DNA of 64,000 nucleotides. It comes from Variovorax sp. N23 (GTDB lineage: Bacteria > Pseudomonadota > Gammaproteobacteria > Burkholderiales > Burkholderiaceae_C). The stretch covers positions 1 through 64,000 of the forward strand of contig NZ_JAOOPY010000017.1 of assembly GCF_025486315.1 (NCBI RefSeq), in the 5' to 3' direction. The position numbers were made by a program, and so were the translations under genes. Below the pieces are notes generated by a model. That model saw nothing but the letters and a program-made list of their open reading frames with translations. It was not told where the DNA came from and did no database searches. Shown here one piece after another: positions 1 through 7,457 of the stretch (position 1 is the stretch's first letter; each line of letters starts with the position of its first letter).

Positions 1-26
1 GGTGAGAACTTGTTCGACTTGCTCAT
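1..26 (-). CDS. IS3-family transposase OrfA, first 8 codons (partial)
   Basis: An ATG at 26 on the minus strand opens a frame MSKSNKFS that runs off the left edge. A GAGAGG ribosome-binding site lies about 10 bases upstream. In IS3-family elements OrfA is a small helix-turn-helix protein that binds the element ends, and it is fused to the OrfB integrase by programmed -1 frameshifting. Only the N-terminus is visible, so activity cannot be judged. Confidence 0.6.
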
Positions 27-76
27 GGCTCAATCCTCTCAGAGTGTTGAGCCTCCTCAAAAACCGGGGCGATTCA
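1..76 (-). mobile_element. IS3-family insertion sequence, terminal end only (partial)
   Basis: Read on the minus strand, a terminal repeat beginning TGAATCGCCCCGG starts at 76. About 50 bp further in there is an ATG whose product starts MSKSNKFS, which I recognise as the N-terminus of IS3-family OrfA transposase subunits. The TGA at the tip of the element supplies the stop codon that truncates the gene at 77-391, so 76/77 is the insertion junction. The rest of the element lies left of the window, so its second end and target duplication cannot be checked. The family call rests on the end sequence and eight residues and is an inference from remembered family features. Confidence 0.72.
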
Positions 77-391
77 GGCTGCTTCGATCTGGTTCCACGG
101 CGTAGGCAATCTGATGTCCGAGAGCAACAACTCCTTGGGACCACCACGCTTCTCGATGCCGGATGCGAAAAAGGTGCGCTCTAGCGCGATGACAACCGTG
201 CCAGAACACTTGTCGAGAAGTTCAGTCACTGTCTTCAGCGGCGAGTCAGAGCTAAAGGTGTTCCTTCCCACGGTATGCGGAACGAGCCCTTCGCTTCGAA
301 GCCGCTCTTCAACTTCCCGAATAAATGTCTCTTGCTGTTCAGTGGCAGTTCCACCAACGCTCACGAAGACATTCAATTCATTTATGGACAA
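74..391 (-). pseudogene. TIR-like/nucleotide-binding-fold protein, 3' end removed by IS insertion
   Basis: The frame begins with a TTG codon at 391, preceded by AGGAG only 3 bases away, and gives 105 residues. It opens with a hydrophobic strand (NVFVSVGG), followed by an amphipathic helix, a second strand-like segment and TVVIALER. This alternation is typical of the TIR/SLOG-like Rossmann folds used by many bacterial stress and defence effectors. The open frame stops exactly at the IS3-type terminus: the last codons before the element read PWNQIEAA and the stop comes from the element. The protein should continue well past this point, so it is read as disrupted. The fold assignment is inferred from pattern, not from a search. 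I do not recognise a named gene. Confidence 0.55.
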
Positions 392-1118
392 AGACTCCTA
401 GCGGCGGGCGCGCAGACGAAATGTATTTTCTGTCGATTGTTAGCGATTTCAACGCAACATCTGATCATGCGTCCATACCGCAGGTGGCTACTTCTGAACG
501 CGGTGATCATGCGGAGCGCTCCAGCAGCGCATCGAATGCTAAGACCACGCGCCTGACGACTCCTTCTTGGTTCGGTGTGATGCGTTAGAAGTACTATAGA
601 AGTTGAAGTCAAGTTCAAGTCAAGGGGTTTGAAGAAGAGAGTTTTGACGTCACGGGGTGCTGGGCATGGGGCCTCGGCATGGCGGCGCTATTGCCAGGGC
701 GAGGCGCAAGGGCCAAGGCCGCCTTCGGTTGGCAGGTCCGACTGGCGAAACATCCGAGGACCAAAACGTCAAGCGGCGGGAGAAGCTCGCCAAGAGTTCG
801 CCCGAATGGAGGACTCGCAGACCGATGCCGAGCGCAAGGCGCTCAAGCACATACCAAAGGATTGCGAGCCGCGAAGCAGCGGTCCGAAGAAGCAGCCATC
901 CTCGCCATGCAACGGCGTGAGGGCGTAGGAAAGAAGGGCTCGAGGTTGTTGTCGGCCCCCGAGCCGACCGAGTCCTACGAGGCGGTCGCGCCCGTCGTGA
1001 GGCGCCTCCTCAAACCTGGGTTCTCGCAGCGGTGCTCTCGCATACCCAGACCCGACAGCCGAGACGAGCTCGAGCACAAATCGCGCGCGGAGAGCAGACG
1101 TGTGGCGATGACGCCTCG
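392..1118. other. 727-bp spacer with no convincing gene
   Basis: All six frames are open for short stretches, but none shows a domain, a good ribosome-binding site or a plausible composition. Arg/Ser/Pro-rich translations from 629-928 and 679-1758 look like shadows of GC-rich DNA. A local direct repeat (AAGTCAAG twice within 606-622) is present. The region may be decayed coding sequence between the IS-disrupted gene and the nucleotidyltransferase. Confidence 0.4.
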
Positions 1119-1904
1119 TCACAGCTCTTGCTGCATCCAGGCCGAGAAGGCTCGCACGCGGTCGATGAAGTCAGTGGTAACTACCTGCGGCGGTTCGTTT
1201 CCTGGTGGCGCGGCGAACGAGTGGAAGAACGCTGCTTGCTGCGCCATCTGCGGATACGTTTCTACAAACAGAGCAATGTGGTCTTCGAGCGATTCCGGCC
1301 AAGAGGTGGATGCGACAGGCCGGAGCATGTTGGTCGCACGAATCAGCTTTCTGGAGGCTTCTCTCGCGAATCGGGCGATGGCGGCGGCGTCGGACTCAGT
1401 TCCGATGCGTCGCGCGTACCCATCCAGCACGTCGGAGAAGTCGCCGTTGACTGCGCGCGCAATTTTCCTGGATGGACGGAAGGGGGCGAGGTCACGGGCC
1501 AGGTCGTGGCCGTGGATGCATCGGCAATGGTGCTTGAGCCAGAAGCCCCAGCGGTGCAGGTTTTCTGGGGCCTGCACTTCTTCGAGAAAGCCCACGTCGA
1601 AGTCGACCTTCAAAACTTCGGGATGGCGGCTTTCCAGCGCCCGCCGTGCGGCTTCGATGTCCAGGTCCTCTTGCAAGGCCGGTTTTCCAGCGAGCACTAG
1701 CACAACGTCCAGGTCCGAACGCCCCGGTACCGCGTCGCCGCGCGCCACGCTCCCATAAAGGTAGGCGCTGTCGACTCGGTGCACAAGAGAGCCAATGAGC
1801 ATGCTGCGAAGGTCATCGACCACCGTGAGAAAGGCCGCCTGGAGAGGGGCGTGCGCAATCGTGCGGATATAGCCGTTCGCGTCGACGCCTATTGTTTCGG
1901 CCAA
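1119..1904 (-). CDS. Nucleotidyltransferase domain protein (minimal-NTase / ANT-like)
   Basis: The product is about 261 residues. Its N-terminal third has the nucleotidyltransferase signature YLYGSVARGDAVPGRSDLDV: the GS motif followed by the paired Asp residues that hold catalytic metal ions. A helical domain with HRWGFWLKHHCRC and TNMLRP follows. Such enzymes transfer NMP groups to small molecules (for example aminoglycosides) or to proteins, and the substrate here is unknown. The frame stays open up to an ATG at 2003 that overlaps the stop of the GNAT gene, but the extra residues derive from a degenerate intergenic repeat. A TTG at 1904 behind AAGAGA is therefore preferred. It is probably co-transcribed with the GNAT and VOC genes. 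Confidence 0.72.
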   Translation of the reverse strand: MAETIGVDANGYIRTIAHAPLQAAFLTVVDDLRSMLIGSLVHRVDSAYLYGSVARGDAVPGRSDLDVVLVLAGKPALQEDLDIEAARRALESRHPEVLKVDFDVGFLEEVQAPENLHRWGFWLKHHCRCIHGHDLARDLAPFRPSRKIARAVNGDFSDVLDGYARRIGTESDAAAIARFAREASRKLIRATNMLRPVASTSWPESLEDHIALFVETYPQMAQQAAFFHSFAAPPGNEPPQVVTTDFIDRVRAFSAWMQQEL

Positions 1905-1999
1905 CTTTTTCTCTTGGGGTGGGTGAACGTCATGCTTTGAACGTCGACCTCCGGCCGACTGTAGCCGCTCGTGTCTGGAACCTTCTCGGCCCGAAGCGG

Positions 2000-2446
2000 T
2001 CATGGTCGCTGTTTCTTCAGTCGAATGTCTCCGCCACCAATCTCGACCTCGCTACCCCATCCGAGATGCCGATAGAGCCGCGCGGCGCGGCTCCCGCTGG
2101 CGGTTTCGAGCCACGCCGCAGGGTGCCGCTCGAACAATGCGCATTCACAAGTCCGGGTCAGGCGCGTGCCAATCCCGCAACCCTCTTGTTCGGGCAACAC
2201 GAACAAGGCAAACAGGCACGCGCTGTCCAAGTCGACCATCGCGAAGCCAACGACTTCCTCATCGATGGTCGCGACCCACGCGCAAGGTGCGCTACTAACA
2301 GCCAGGGCGATGGCTTCCGGCGTGACGCCTATCGCTAAAAGCTCGTCCGGAGTCATCATGTTTTCTCCAACCGATGCCCTGACTTTGAACATTGCGCTCA
2401 CGTCTGTGGCAGAGGCTGGCCGAATTTCTGGGGACAAGGTTCTCAT
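2000..2446 (-). CDS. GNAT-family N-acetyltransferase
   Basis: The product is 148 residues. It shows the GNAT order: an N-terminal strand (EIRPASATDV), the central strand WVATIDEEVVGFAMVDLD, then the acetyl-CoA pyrophosphate loop in LPEQEGCGIGTRLT (the Q/RxxGxG/A type) and the C-terminal RLYRHLGW typical of acetyltransferases that end in a Tyr-x-x-x-Gly segment. The acceptor substrate is unknown. ATG 2446 is chosen because the fold starts right after it. No strong ribosome-binding site is seen, and a copy of the degenerate GGCCG repeat occupies the leader. Its stop overlaps a possible ATG of the downstream nucleotidyltransferase frame. Confidence 0.75.
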   Translation of the reverse strand: MRTLSPEIRPASATDVSAMFKVRASVGENMMTPDELLAIGVTPEAIALAVSSAPCAWVATIDEEVVGFAMVDLDSACLFALFVLPEQEGCGIGTRLTRTCECALFERHPAAWLETASGSRAARLYRHLGWGSEVEIGGGDIRLKKQRP

Positions 2447-2514
2447 GAAGGAGTGGTGGTCGCGAACGTCTGCTTTTGGCCGTGTTCTTCCGACCACACG
2501 AAGCGGCGGCGACC

Positions 2515-2919
2515 TCATGCACCGTCGACCGTCGGAGCATGACACGCGACGCACAGCTTGTTCCCGTCCGAGTCGCGAAAGTACGCGCCGTAGTAGTTGT
2601 CGTGGTAATGGGGGCGAAGGCCTGGCGGGCCCTCACAGGTTCCGCCATGGTCCAACGCAGTTTGGTATGACGCTCGGACGGCCTCCCTTGAGGCCGCCGC
2701 GAAGGCGACCATTTGCCCGTTTCCAGGGTGATGCGGCTGTCCGTCATAGGGCTTGCAGATGATGAAGAAGGGGCGCGTCTCGCCTGCGCTGTGCCAGCCA
2801 GCCCATGGTTTCTCGCGCTCGCAGAAGCGCAACTCAACGTCGAGGCTGTCCATCAATGCGCCGTAGAAGCGAAAGGCGCGCTCGAAATCGATGACGCCGA
2901 CAAAGACATGGGAAAACAC
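2515..2919 (-). CDS. VOC-family (glyoxalase/bleomycin-resistance fold) protein
   Basis: The product is 134 residues and forms one vicinal-oxygen-chelate unit: it starts HVFVGVIDFERAFRFYGALM, has the central FFIICKPYDG, and ends with YYGAYFRDSDGNKLCVACH, the usual D-x-D/P-G-N signature of the last strand. VOC proteins bind a metal and act as lyases, dioxygenases or drug-sequestering proteins. Which of these applies cannot be told. The start is a GTG at 2919 with a clear GAGGAG seven bases upstream. It is the first gene of the minus-strand trio. Confidence 0.78.
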   Translation of the reverse strand: MFSHVFVGVIDFERAFRFYGALMDSLDVELRFCEREKPWAGWHSAGETRPFFIICKPYDGQPHHPGNGQMVAFAAASREAVRASYQTALDHGGTCEGPPGLRPHYHDNYYGAYFRDSDGNKLCVACHAPTVDGA

Positions 2920-2940
2920 GTTGGCTCCTCAGGCAACTTG

Positions 2941-3130
2941 GAAAACAGCTTCCACCGTCCGGTGGTGGCAGCATCCTGCCAGCAGGACCGGGCACGGTCA
3001 CCTGCTGGTTGCACCCGATATTGGGCCCTTAAGTTCCCCCTAAGTTTCGCGGCACCGGACTGGTTTCCGGCAGCCCGTTCTTCTCCTCCTCCCTCATGGG
3101 CTGCACTTAACCCGCTCCGGCGGGTTTTTC
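2941..3130 (+). ncRNA. Candidate structured RNA ending in a rho-independent terminator
   Basis: No credible gene lies here, yet several hairpins occur in series on the plus strand: CCACC/GGTGG near 2952; CCAGCAGG (2979-2986) with CCTGCTGG (3001-3008), extended by ACCG/CGGT; a CCGGA/TCCGG pair near 3057; and GCAGCCC (about 3070) with GGGCTGC (about 3098). The terminator at 3109-3130 follows directly. A transcript with this layout would suit a small regulatory RNA, or the leader remnant of a deleted gene. No Rfam family is recognised and no promoter is clear. Confidence 0.3.
3109..3130 (+). terminator. Rho-independent terminator without an assigned gene
   Basis: AACCCGC (3109-3115), loop TCCG and GCGGGTT (3120-3126) form a 7-bp stem that runs into five T residues. 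The T-run is on the plus strand only, while the flanking genes (VOC and LysR) are both on the minus strand. It therefore terminates a plus-strand transcript that has no evident coding sequence. Confidence 0.65.
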
Positions 3131-3434
3131 TTTGCCCATCTGGTCGACTTCCGTCGACCACGAGTTGGAGGTAGGCGAAAGTCGACTTCCGGCCGCATTC
3201 TGCCTTTGGGGCGCGCTGTCGCTCCTCCCGTCGGATAGAGAAATTCAAACGCGCGTGCGTCCGCATCGCGCAGGTTTCCCGCAACATCATCGTGCCTGTT
3301 GTGAGGGGCGGCGCAGACGAACTCTCTCGGGTCGCGGCTGACGTTGTTTCCATCTACCTGTGGGAACCCGAGTGCGGGCGACAGTCTCTGGCAGTGCGCC
3401 GCTGAAGTTGGCCATGGCGCCAAGACGGCTGCTG
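3131..3434. repeat. Intergenic stretch with a degenerate GGCCG repeat copy (3175-3204)
   Basis: Between the terminator and the LysR stop there is no gene. The segment 3175-3204 aligns with 7315-7344 (shared GCGAA, TC, TT and GGCCGC, then TTC and TGCC). It belongs to a family of short degenerate repeats seen in most gaps of the first 10.4 kb. Confidence 0.4.
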
Positions 3435-4364
3435 CTATTCGACAACCGGCGATTCGACAAACACTTGCTCGGCGAGGAAGTCAATAAACGCCCGCAGTTT
3501 CGGCGAAGGAAACCTTCCCGAAGGCCACAGAATGCGAAACGTCGTCAACCTGACTTCGGTGTGTTCTTCAAGCACCCGACGAAGGCTACCCTTGGCCAAG
3601 CCATCACGCGCCGCGAATTCCGGCAGGCAGGCGATGCCGAGCCCGCGCTCGGCAAAACAGACCCGCGCCTCTATGGTGTTGCAGACCATCGAGGTCGGCA
3701 GTGTGATTTCTGGTTCATCGGCGGCCCACCGCAGCGGCCACGTTTCCAGCTTTCCGGTGTTCGTAAAGCAATAGTGCAGGCACGCGTGACCTGCAAGGTC
3801 CGCTGGACGGTGCGGAACGCCTTGGCGTGCCAGGTATTCCGGCGAGGCCACAAGGAGCATCGGAAAAGTACCCAGTCGCCGCGACGACAGGCCGGAGTCA
3901 CTTGGCTCTCCCGTGCGAAGCACCGCATCGAAGCCTTCCTCGATGACATTCACCACGCGGTCCGTCAGGTCCAAGTGCAAATCGATGTCCGGGTGGGCTT
4001 GCATGAAATCCGCCATCAACGGCAGGAACAGGGAGCCGACCAGCGGCAGACTCACCTTCAGTCGGCCACGCGGCGCCTGCGCCGCTTGCGAGAGTTCCAG
4101 CTCCGCGTCCTGAATCTCGGCCAACACCCGCCGGCACCGAGCCAGGAACATGCTGCCTTCGGCGGTCATGGTGATGCTGCGGGTGCTGCGATGAAAAAGG
4201 CGCACGCCGAGCCGCTCTTCAAGCCGGGCCATGCGCTTGCCCACGGCGGATGCCGACACCCCCGTCAGCCGACCGGTCTCCGCGAAGCTTCGGGTCTCGG
4301 CGACCTGCACAACCACGGTGAGGTCGCCCAAGCTGTCCAGCATCAGGATGGTCATTGCGGACAT
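3435..4364 (-). CDS. LysR-family transcriptional regulator
   Basis: The product is 309 residues, normal for LysR. The N-terminal winged helix-turn-helix contains FAETGRLTGVSASAVGKRMA and then LEERLGVRLFHRSTR. The remainder is the periplasmic-binding-like effector domain (GRLKVSLPLVGSLFLPLMADF). The start ATG at 4364 has AAGGAG five bases upstream. It is transcribed divergently from the serine hydrolase and MFS genes with only 56 bp between the starts, the usual arrangement for a LysR protein controlling the neighbouring operon and itself. The inducer is unknown. Confidence 0.9.
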   Translation of the reverse strand: MSAMTILMLDSLGDLTVVVQVAETRSFAETGRLTGVSASAVGKRMARLEERLGVRLFHRSTRSITMTAEGSMFLARCRRVLAEIQDAELELSQAAQAPRGRLKVSLPLVGSLFLPLMADFMQAHPDIDLHLDLTDRVVNVIEEGFDAVLRTGEPSDSGLSSRRLGTFPMLLVASPEYLARQGVPHRPADLAGHACLHYCFTNTGKLETWPLRWAADEPEITLPTSMVCNTIEARVCFAERGLGIACLPEFAARDGLAKGSLRRVLEEHTEVRLTTFRILWPSGRFPSPKLRAFIDFLAEQVFVESPVVE

Positions 4365-4420
4365 TCATCTCCTTAGAAAAAGGAAATGTAGCCAGCTTTT
4401 TCCGGAATAAGGACGTCCCT
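4365..4420. promoter_or_regulatory. Shared divergent control region of LysR and hydrolase-MFS operon
   Basis: This 56-bp gap is the only non-coding DNA between the two divergent starts and is A/T-richer than its surroundings. It must carry both promoters unless they reach into the genes. LysR proteins usually bind a T-N11-A dyad in such a gap, but no perfect dyad was identified. Confidence 0.4.
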
Positions 4421-5611
4421 ATGGTCGAAGTCTTTCTTGACACAAGACTTCCCATGCCGAATTCACCGACTCACCACCCGTTGTCCCGCCCACAGCTCGA
4501 TGCGGCCATCGACCTGGCGCTTGCCGAGGAACGCCTTGTCGGGGCCGTCGTGCTCGTCGCGCAGCACGGCGAACTGGCCTACGCGCGGGCCGCCGGCTTT
4601 TCCGACCGCGAAGCCGGACTGCCCATGCAACAGGACGCGTTGTTTCGGCTGGCGTCAGTGTCCAAACCCATTGTGACAACCGCGGCGATGGTCCTGGTGG
4701 AGCAGGGACGGCTCGGCCTAGATGACGCAGTGCATCGCTGGTTGCCCGAATTCCGTCCACCCTTGCCGAATGGCCAAGTGGCGCACATCACCGTGCGCCA
4801 ACTCATGACCCACACTGCCGGGCTCGGCTACCGCTTTCTAGAGACGGACGTCAACGGGCCCTATGCTCGCGCAGGCGTTTCCGACGGCATGGACAGGGTC
4901 GGCATCAGCCTGGCGGAGAACCTGCGTCGGCTCGCCACAGTGCCCTTGCTGTACACGCCGGGAACCGCCTGGGGTTATTCGCTCGGCATCGATGTGCTCG
5001 GGGGCGTCATCGAAGCAGTGTGTGAACAGTCGTTGGCGGTTGCGGTCGATGAGCTGGTCACTGCGCCGCTCGGGCTGCGAAACACTGGCTTCCACGCCAA
5101 CCGGCCTGAGCGACTGGCCATGGCGTACGTCTCCTCCAGACCTCGGCCACGCCGGATGGACGTTCGCGAGACGGCCACGCCGTTCGATGGTCTGGTGGGC
5201 ATTCAATTCGACCTGGACCGAGCGCTAGACCCTTCGGCCTTTTCCTCCGGCGGCGCAGGCATGGTCGGCACCGCCAGCGACTTTCTGCACTTGCTCGAAA
5301 CCTTGCGGCAAGGAGGGGCGCCCTTGCTGTCTGCGGGCACTGTCGCAGAGATGGGGCGCAGCCAGACGGGCCCCTGGGGACCGCCCGACGGACCGGGATA
5401 TGGCTTCGGGTTGGGGTTTTCGGTGCTACACAACCCGGTCGCGGCGGGGTCGCCGGAATCGCCAGGAACCTGGCGCTGGGGTGGGGCCTATGGTCACTCC
5501 TGGTTCGTCGACACGGTCCGTTGCCTGAGCGTGGTGGCCTTCACCAACACGTTGTACGAAGGCATGTCTGGCAGCTTTGTCGCCCAACTACGAGATGCCG
5601 TCTATGCGTGA
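4421..5611 (+). CDS. Serine hydrolase, beta-lactamase/esterase EstB-like (class C fold)
   Basis: The product is 396 residues with the S-x-x-K nucleophile motif in RLASVSKPIVTTAAM, where the Ser would form the acyl-enzyme, followed by QLMTHTAGLGY. The second motif is GYSLGIDVLG, so Tyr is present but the canonical Tyr-x-Asn is Tyr-Ser-Leu, as in EstB-type esterases more than in true beta-lactamases. WGGAYGHSWFVD fits the third motif position. No signal peptide is evident, so a cytoplasmic esterase or peptidase is likely. ATG 4421 has AAGGA about nine bases before it; ATG 4454 is an alternative. It overlaps the MFS gene by 8 bp and faces a LysR gene. Confidence 0.85.
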   Translation: MVEVFLDTRLPMPNSPTHHPLSRPQLDAAIDLALAEERLVGAVVLVAQHGELAYARAAGFSDREAGLPMQQDALFRLASVSKPIVTTAAMVLVEQGRLGLDDAVHRWLPEFRPPLPNGQVAHITVRQLMTHTAGLGYRFLETDVNGPYARAGVSDGMDRVGISLAENLRRLATVPLLYTPGTAWGYSLGIDVLGGVIEAVCEQSLAVAVDELVTAPLGLRNTGFHANRPERLAMAYVSSRPRPRRMDVRETATPFDGLVGIQFDLDRALDPSAFSSGGAGMVGTASDFLHLLETLRQGGAPLLSAGTVAEMGRSQTGPWGPPDGPGYGFGLGFSVLHNPVAAGSPESPGTWRWGGAYGHSWFVDTVRCLSVVAFTNTLYEGMSGSFVAQLRDAVYA

Positions 5612-6797
5612 AGCCCTTTTGCCGTCCTCCGATGCGCCGACGGGCATTGCGCAGGGCCCCTTCCCGTGGTCAGGCCTGCTGGCGCTGGCCACGGCCGGTT
5701 TCATCACCATCCTGACCGAAGCTTTGCCTGCCGGTCTGCTGCCGAAAATCAGTGCCGACCTCGGGGTGTCTGAAGGCATGGCCGGACAATTGGTCACGCT
5801 TTACGCCATAGGCTCCCTGGTCGCCGCCATTCCGCTGACCGCTGCGACACGTTCATGGCGTCGACGGCCCCTGCTGCTCCTGGTCATCGGCGGGTTTTCG
5901 GTGGTCAACCTGGTGACGGCGTTGTCGAGCTCTTACATCCTGACCTTGCTTGCCCGCTTTGGCGCAGGCGTGTTCGCGGGCCTGCTCTGGGCCTTGATGG
6001 CCGGCCATGCCAGTCGTATGGTGCCCAAGGCACTGCAGGGCAAGGCCATCGCGGTAGCGATGGTGGGCACGCCGCTGGCGCTTTCCCTCGGCATCCCGGC
6101 CGGAACGCTGCTAGGCAACCTGGTCGGTTGGCGCATTGCGTTTGCCATCATGTCGGTGCTGTCGGTCTTGCTGCTGGCATGGGTGCGCCTCAAGGTACCG
6201 GACTTCCCGGGTCAAGCGGCCGGCGCTCGGATGCGGATTTCCAAGGCGCTGATGCTGCCTGGGCTCAGGTCAGTCCTAGTGGTCACTTTGCTGTTCGTGT
6301 TGGCGCACAACATCCTCTACACCTATATCTCGCCATGGCTTGACGCCCTGCAGGCTCCGCAACGGGTGGACACCACTTTGCTCGTCTTCGGCCTCGCCGC
6401 ACTCGCAGGCATCTGTGCGGTTGGCATGCTAGTGGACCGATGGTTGAGACCGTTGACGCTGGCGAGCATCAGTGCGTTCGGCGTCGCTGCATGTGTGCTC
6501 GGCATGCTCGGGTCGGTTCCCGCTGCGATGCTGGCCGGCGTGATGGTCTGGGGCATGGCCTTCGGCGGCACCGCGACGCTATTTCAGACAGCATCTGCGC
6601 GCACTGCGGGCGAGTTGGCCGATGTCGCGCAATCCATGATTGTGACGGCGTGGAATCTCGGCATAGCCGGAGGAGGACTTGTGGGCGCTTTGCTTTTGCA
6701 AATATGGGGGGCGCAGGCGTTTGCGTGGGCGGTGGTCGCTCTGGTGGCACTGGGTTTCCTCGTCGCGTTGAAAGCGCGGGTACACGGCTTCAACTGA
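5604..6797 (+). CDS. MFS transporter, DHA1 (AraJ/SotB-like) efflux family
   Basis: The product is 397 residues with about twelve hydrophobic spans. The first carries FITILTEALPAGLLPKIS, characteristic of the sugar/drug efflux branch of DHA1 transporters. RSWRRRPLLLL is the cytoplasmic loop 2-3 region, and GTPLALSLGIPAG forms the motif C area of antiporters. The start ATG 5604 lies inside the end of the hydrolase gene (8-bp overlap), so translation is probably coupled. The hydrolase may modify a compound that this protein exports or imports. The substrate is unknown. Confidence 0.85.
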   Translation: MREALLPSSDAPTGIAQGPFPWSGLLALATAGFITILTEALPAGLLPKISADLGVSEGMAGQLVTLYAIGSLVAAIPLTAATRSWRRRPLLLLVIGGFSVVNLVTALSSSYILTLLARFGAGVFAGLLWALMAGHASRMVPKALQGKAIAVAMVGTPLALSLGIPAGTLLGNLVGWRIAFAIMSVLSVLLLAWVRLKVPDFPGQAAGARMRISKALMLPGLRSVLVVTLLFVLAHNILYTYISPWLDALQAPQRVDTTLLVFGLAALAGICAVGMLVDRWLRPLTLASISAFGVAACVLGMLGSVPAAMLAGVMVWGMAFGGTATLFQTASARTAGELADVAQSMIVTAWNLGIAGGGLVGALLLQIWGAQAFAWAVVALVALGFLVALKARVHGFN

Positions 6798-6917
6798 GAA
6801 ACTCGCCTTTAATGCAGGCTCCGAATCTGGTCGCTCTGCGCTTGCACTGAACTGAATCAATGGTGGTCAGTACAAGTCCACTTCGCGCTTTCATTTCTTG
6901 AATTTAGACGCGTTTCA

Positions 6918-6940
6918 GGAAGGTCCGGTCATGGCCGAAC
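6918..6940 (+). repeat. Degenerate GGCCG repeat copy
   Basis: GGAAGGTCCGGTCATGGCCG at the 3' side of the MFS gene matches 9501-9520 (AGAAGGACCGGTTATGGCCG) at 16 of 20 bases. Both lie between genes and share no coding context. Confidence 0.4.
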
Positions 6941-6947
6941 ACGGTCC

Positions 6948-7226
6948 TCAGAGCCAGCGCGCAGCTGCGTCAGTCGCACCCATATCGGATGGTGCTCGTG
7001 ATGCCATCACCGTGGCAGCAAAGTAGAAACCGACGCCTGACGTCAGAAGTTGAAGCGGCTGGCCGGCGGCGGGAATGAGATGCCACGGCAAGTTGAAAAC
7101 AGCAAACGTCACGAGGCCGACGAATAGTCCAAGCTGGGACCCTTGACGATAGAACGTCAGGGTTTGACCGAGGAGCCGCAGGTTCGTCTTGGGCTCGCCT
7201 CGAAGGCGTCTTAGCAATGACATCAT
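6948..7226 (-). CDS. Small membrane protein of unknown function
   Basis: The product is 92 residues, starting with ATG ATG at 7226 behind a strong AGGAGGA. A basic N-terminus (LLRRLRGEPKTNLRLL) precedes a hydrophobic span (LGLFVGLVTFAVFNLPWHLI) and a second one (LLTSGVGFYFAATVMA), so a two-span inner-membrane protein is likely. I do not recognise a family. The excellent ribosome-binding site argues that it is real. It stands alone between the MFS gene and the HxlR regulator. Confidence 0.6.
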   Translation of the reverse strand: MMSLLRRLRGEPKTNLRLLGQTLTFYRQGSQLGLFVGLVTFAVFNLPWHLIPAAGQPLQLLTSGVGFYFAATVMASRAPSDMGATDAAARWL

Positions 7227-7314
7227 TTCCTCCTGATGAGTGCCGCTACGGTGAGCTTTGCCTGTTTGTGCCGCACGGTCGAGCAACCGCGCATGGACGA
7301 ATTCTGCCGCACAG

Positions 7315-7344
7315 GCGAACGTCCGGTTCTGGCCGCTTCCTGCC
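7315..7344 (+). repeat. Degenerate GGCCG repeat copy
   Basis: GCGAACGTCCGGTTCTGGCC and the following bases match 2462-2491 (GCGAACGTCTGCTTTTGGCC) and 3175-3204. It lies in the gap between the small membrane protein and the HxlR gene. Confidence 0.45.
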
Positions 7345-7457
7345 CTCCACGACGGCAGTGGACTGCCCGCAGCCGTCGCTGCCCATCCGCCAGGCAGCCC
7401 TTCATCGTAGTTCCTAACCCCCGCTTGGATATCTGGGCGAACGAGAATCCGATGAAC

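Noticed and set aside
629..1758. Plus-strand frames in the 392-1118 spacer and over the nucleotidyltransferase
   Set aside because: They have no start signal, no domain, and Arg/Ser-rich composition. The part beyond 1119 is antisense to the nucleotidyltransferase.
1119..2919. Integron gene-cassette array
   Set aside because: No attC-like inverted core sites or integrase are present, and the genes overlap or sit with repeats instead.
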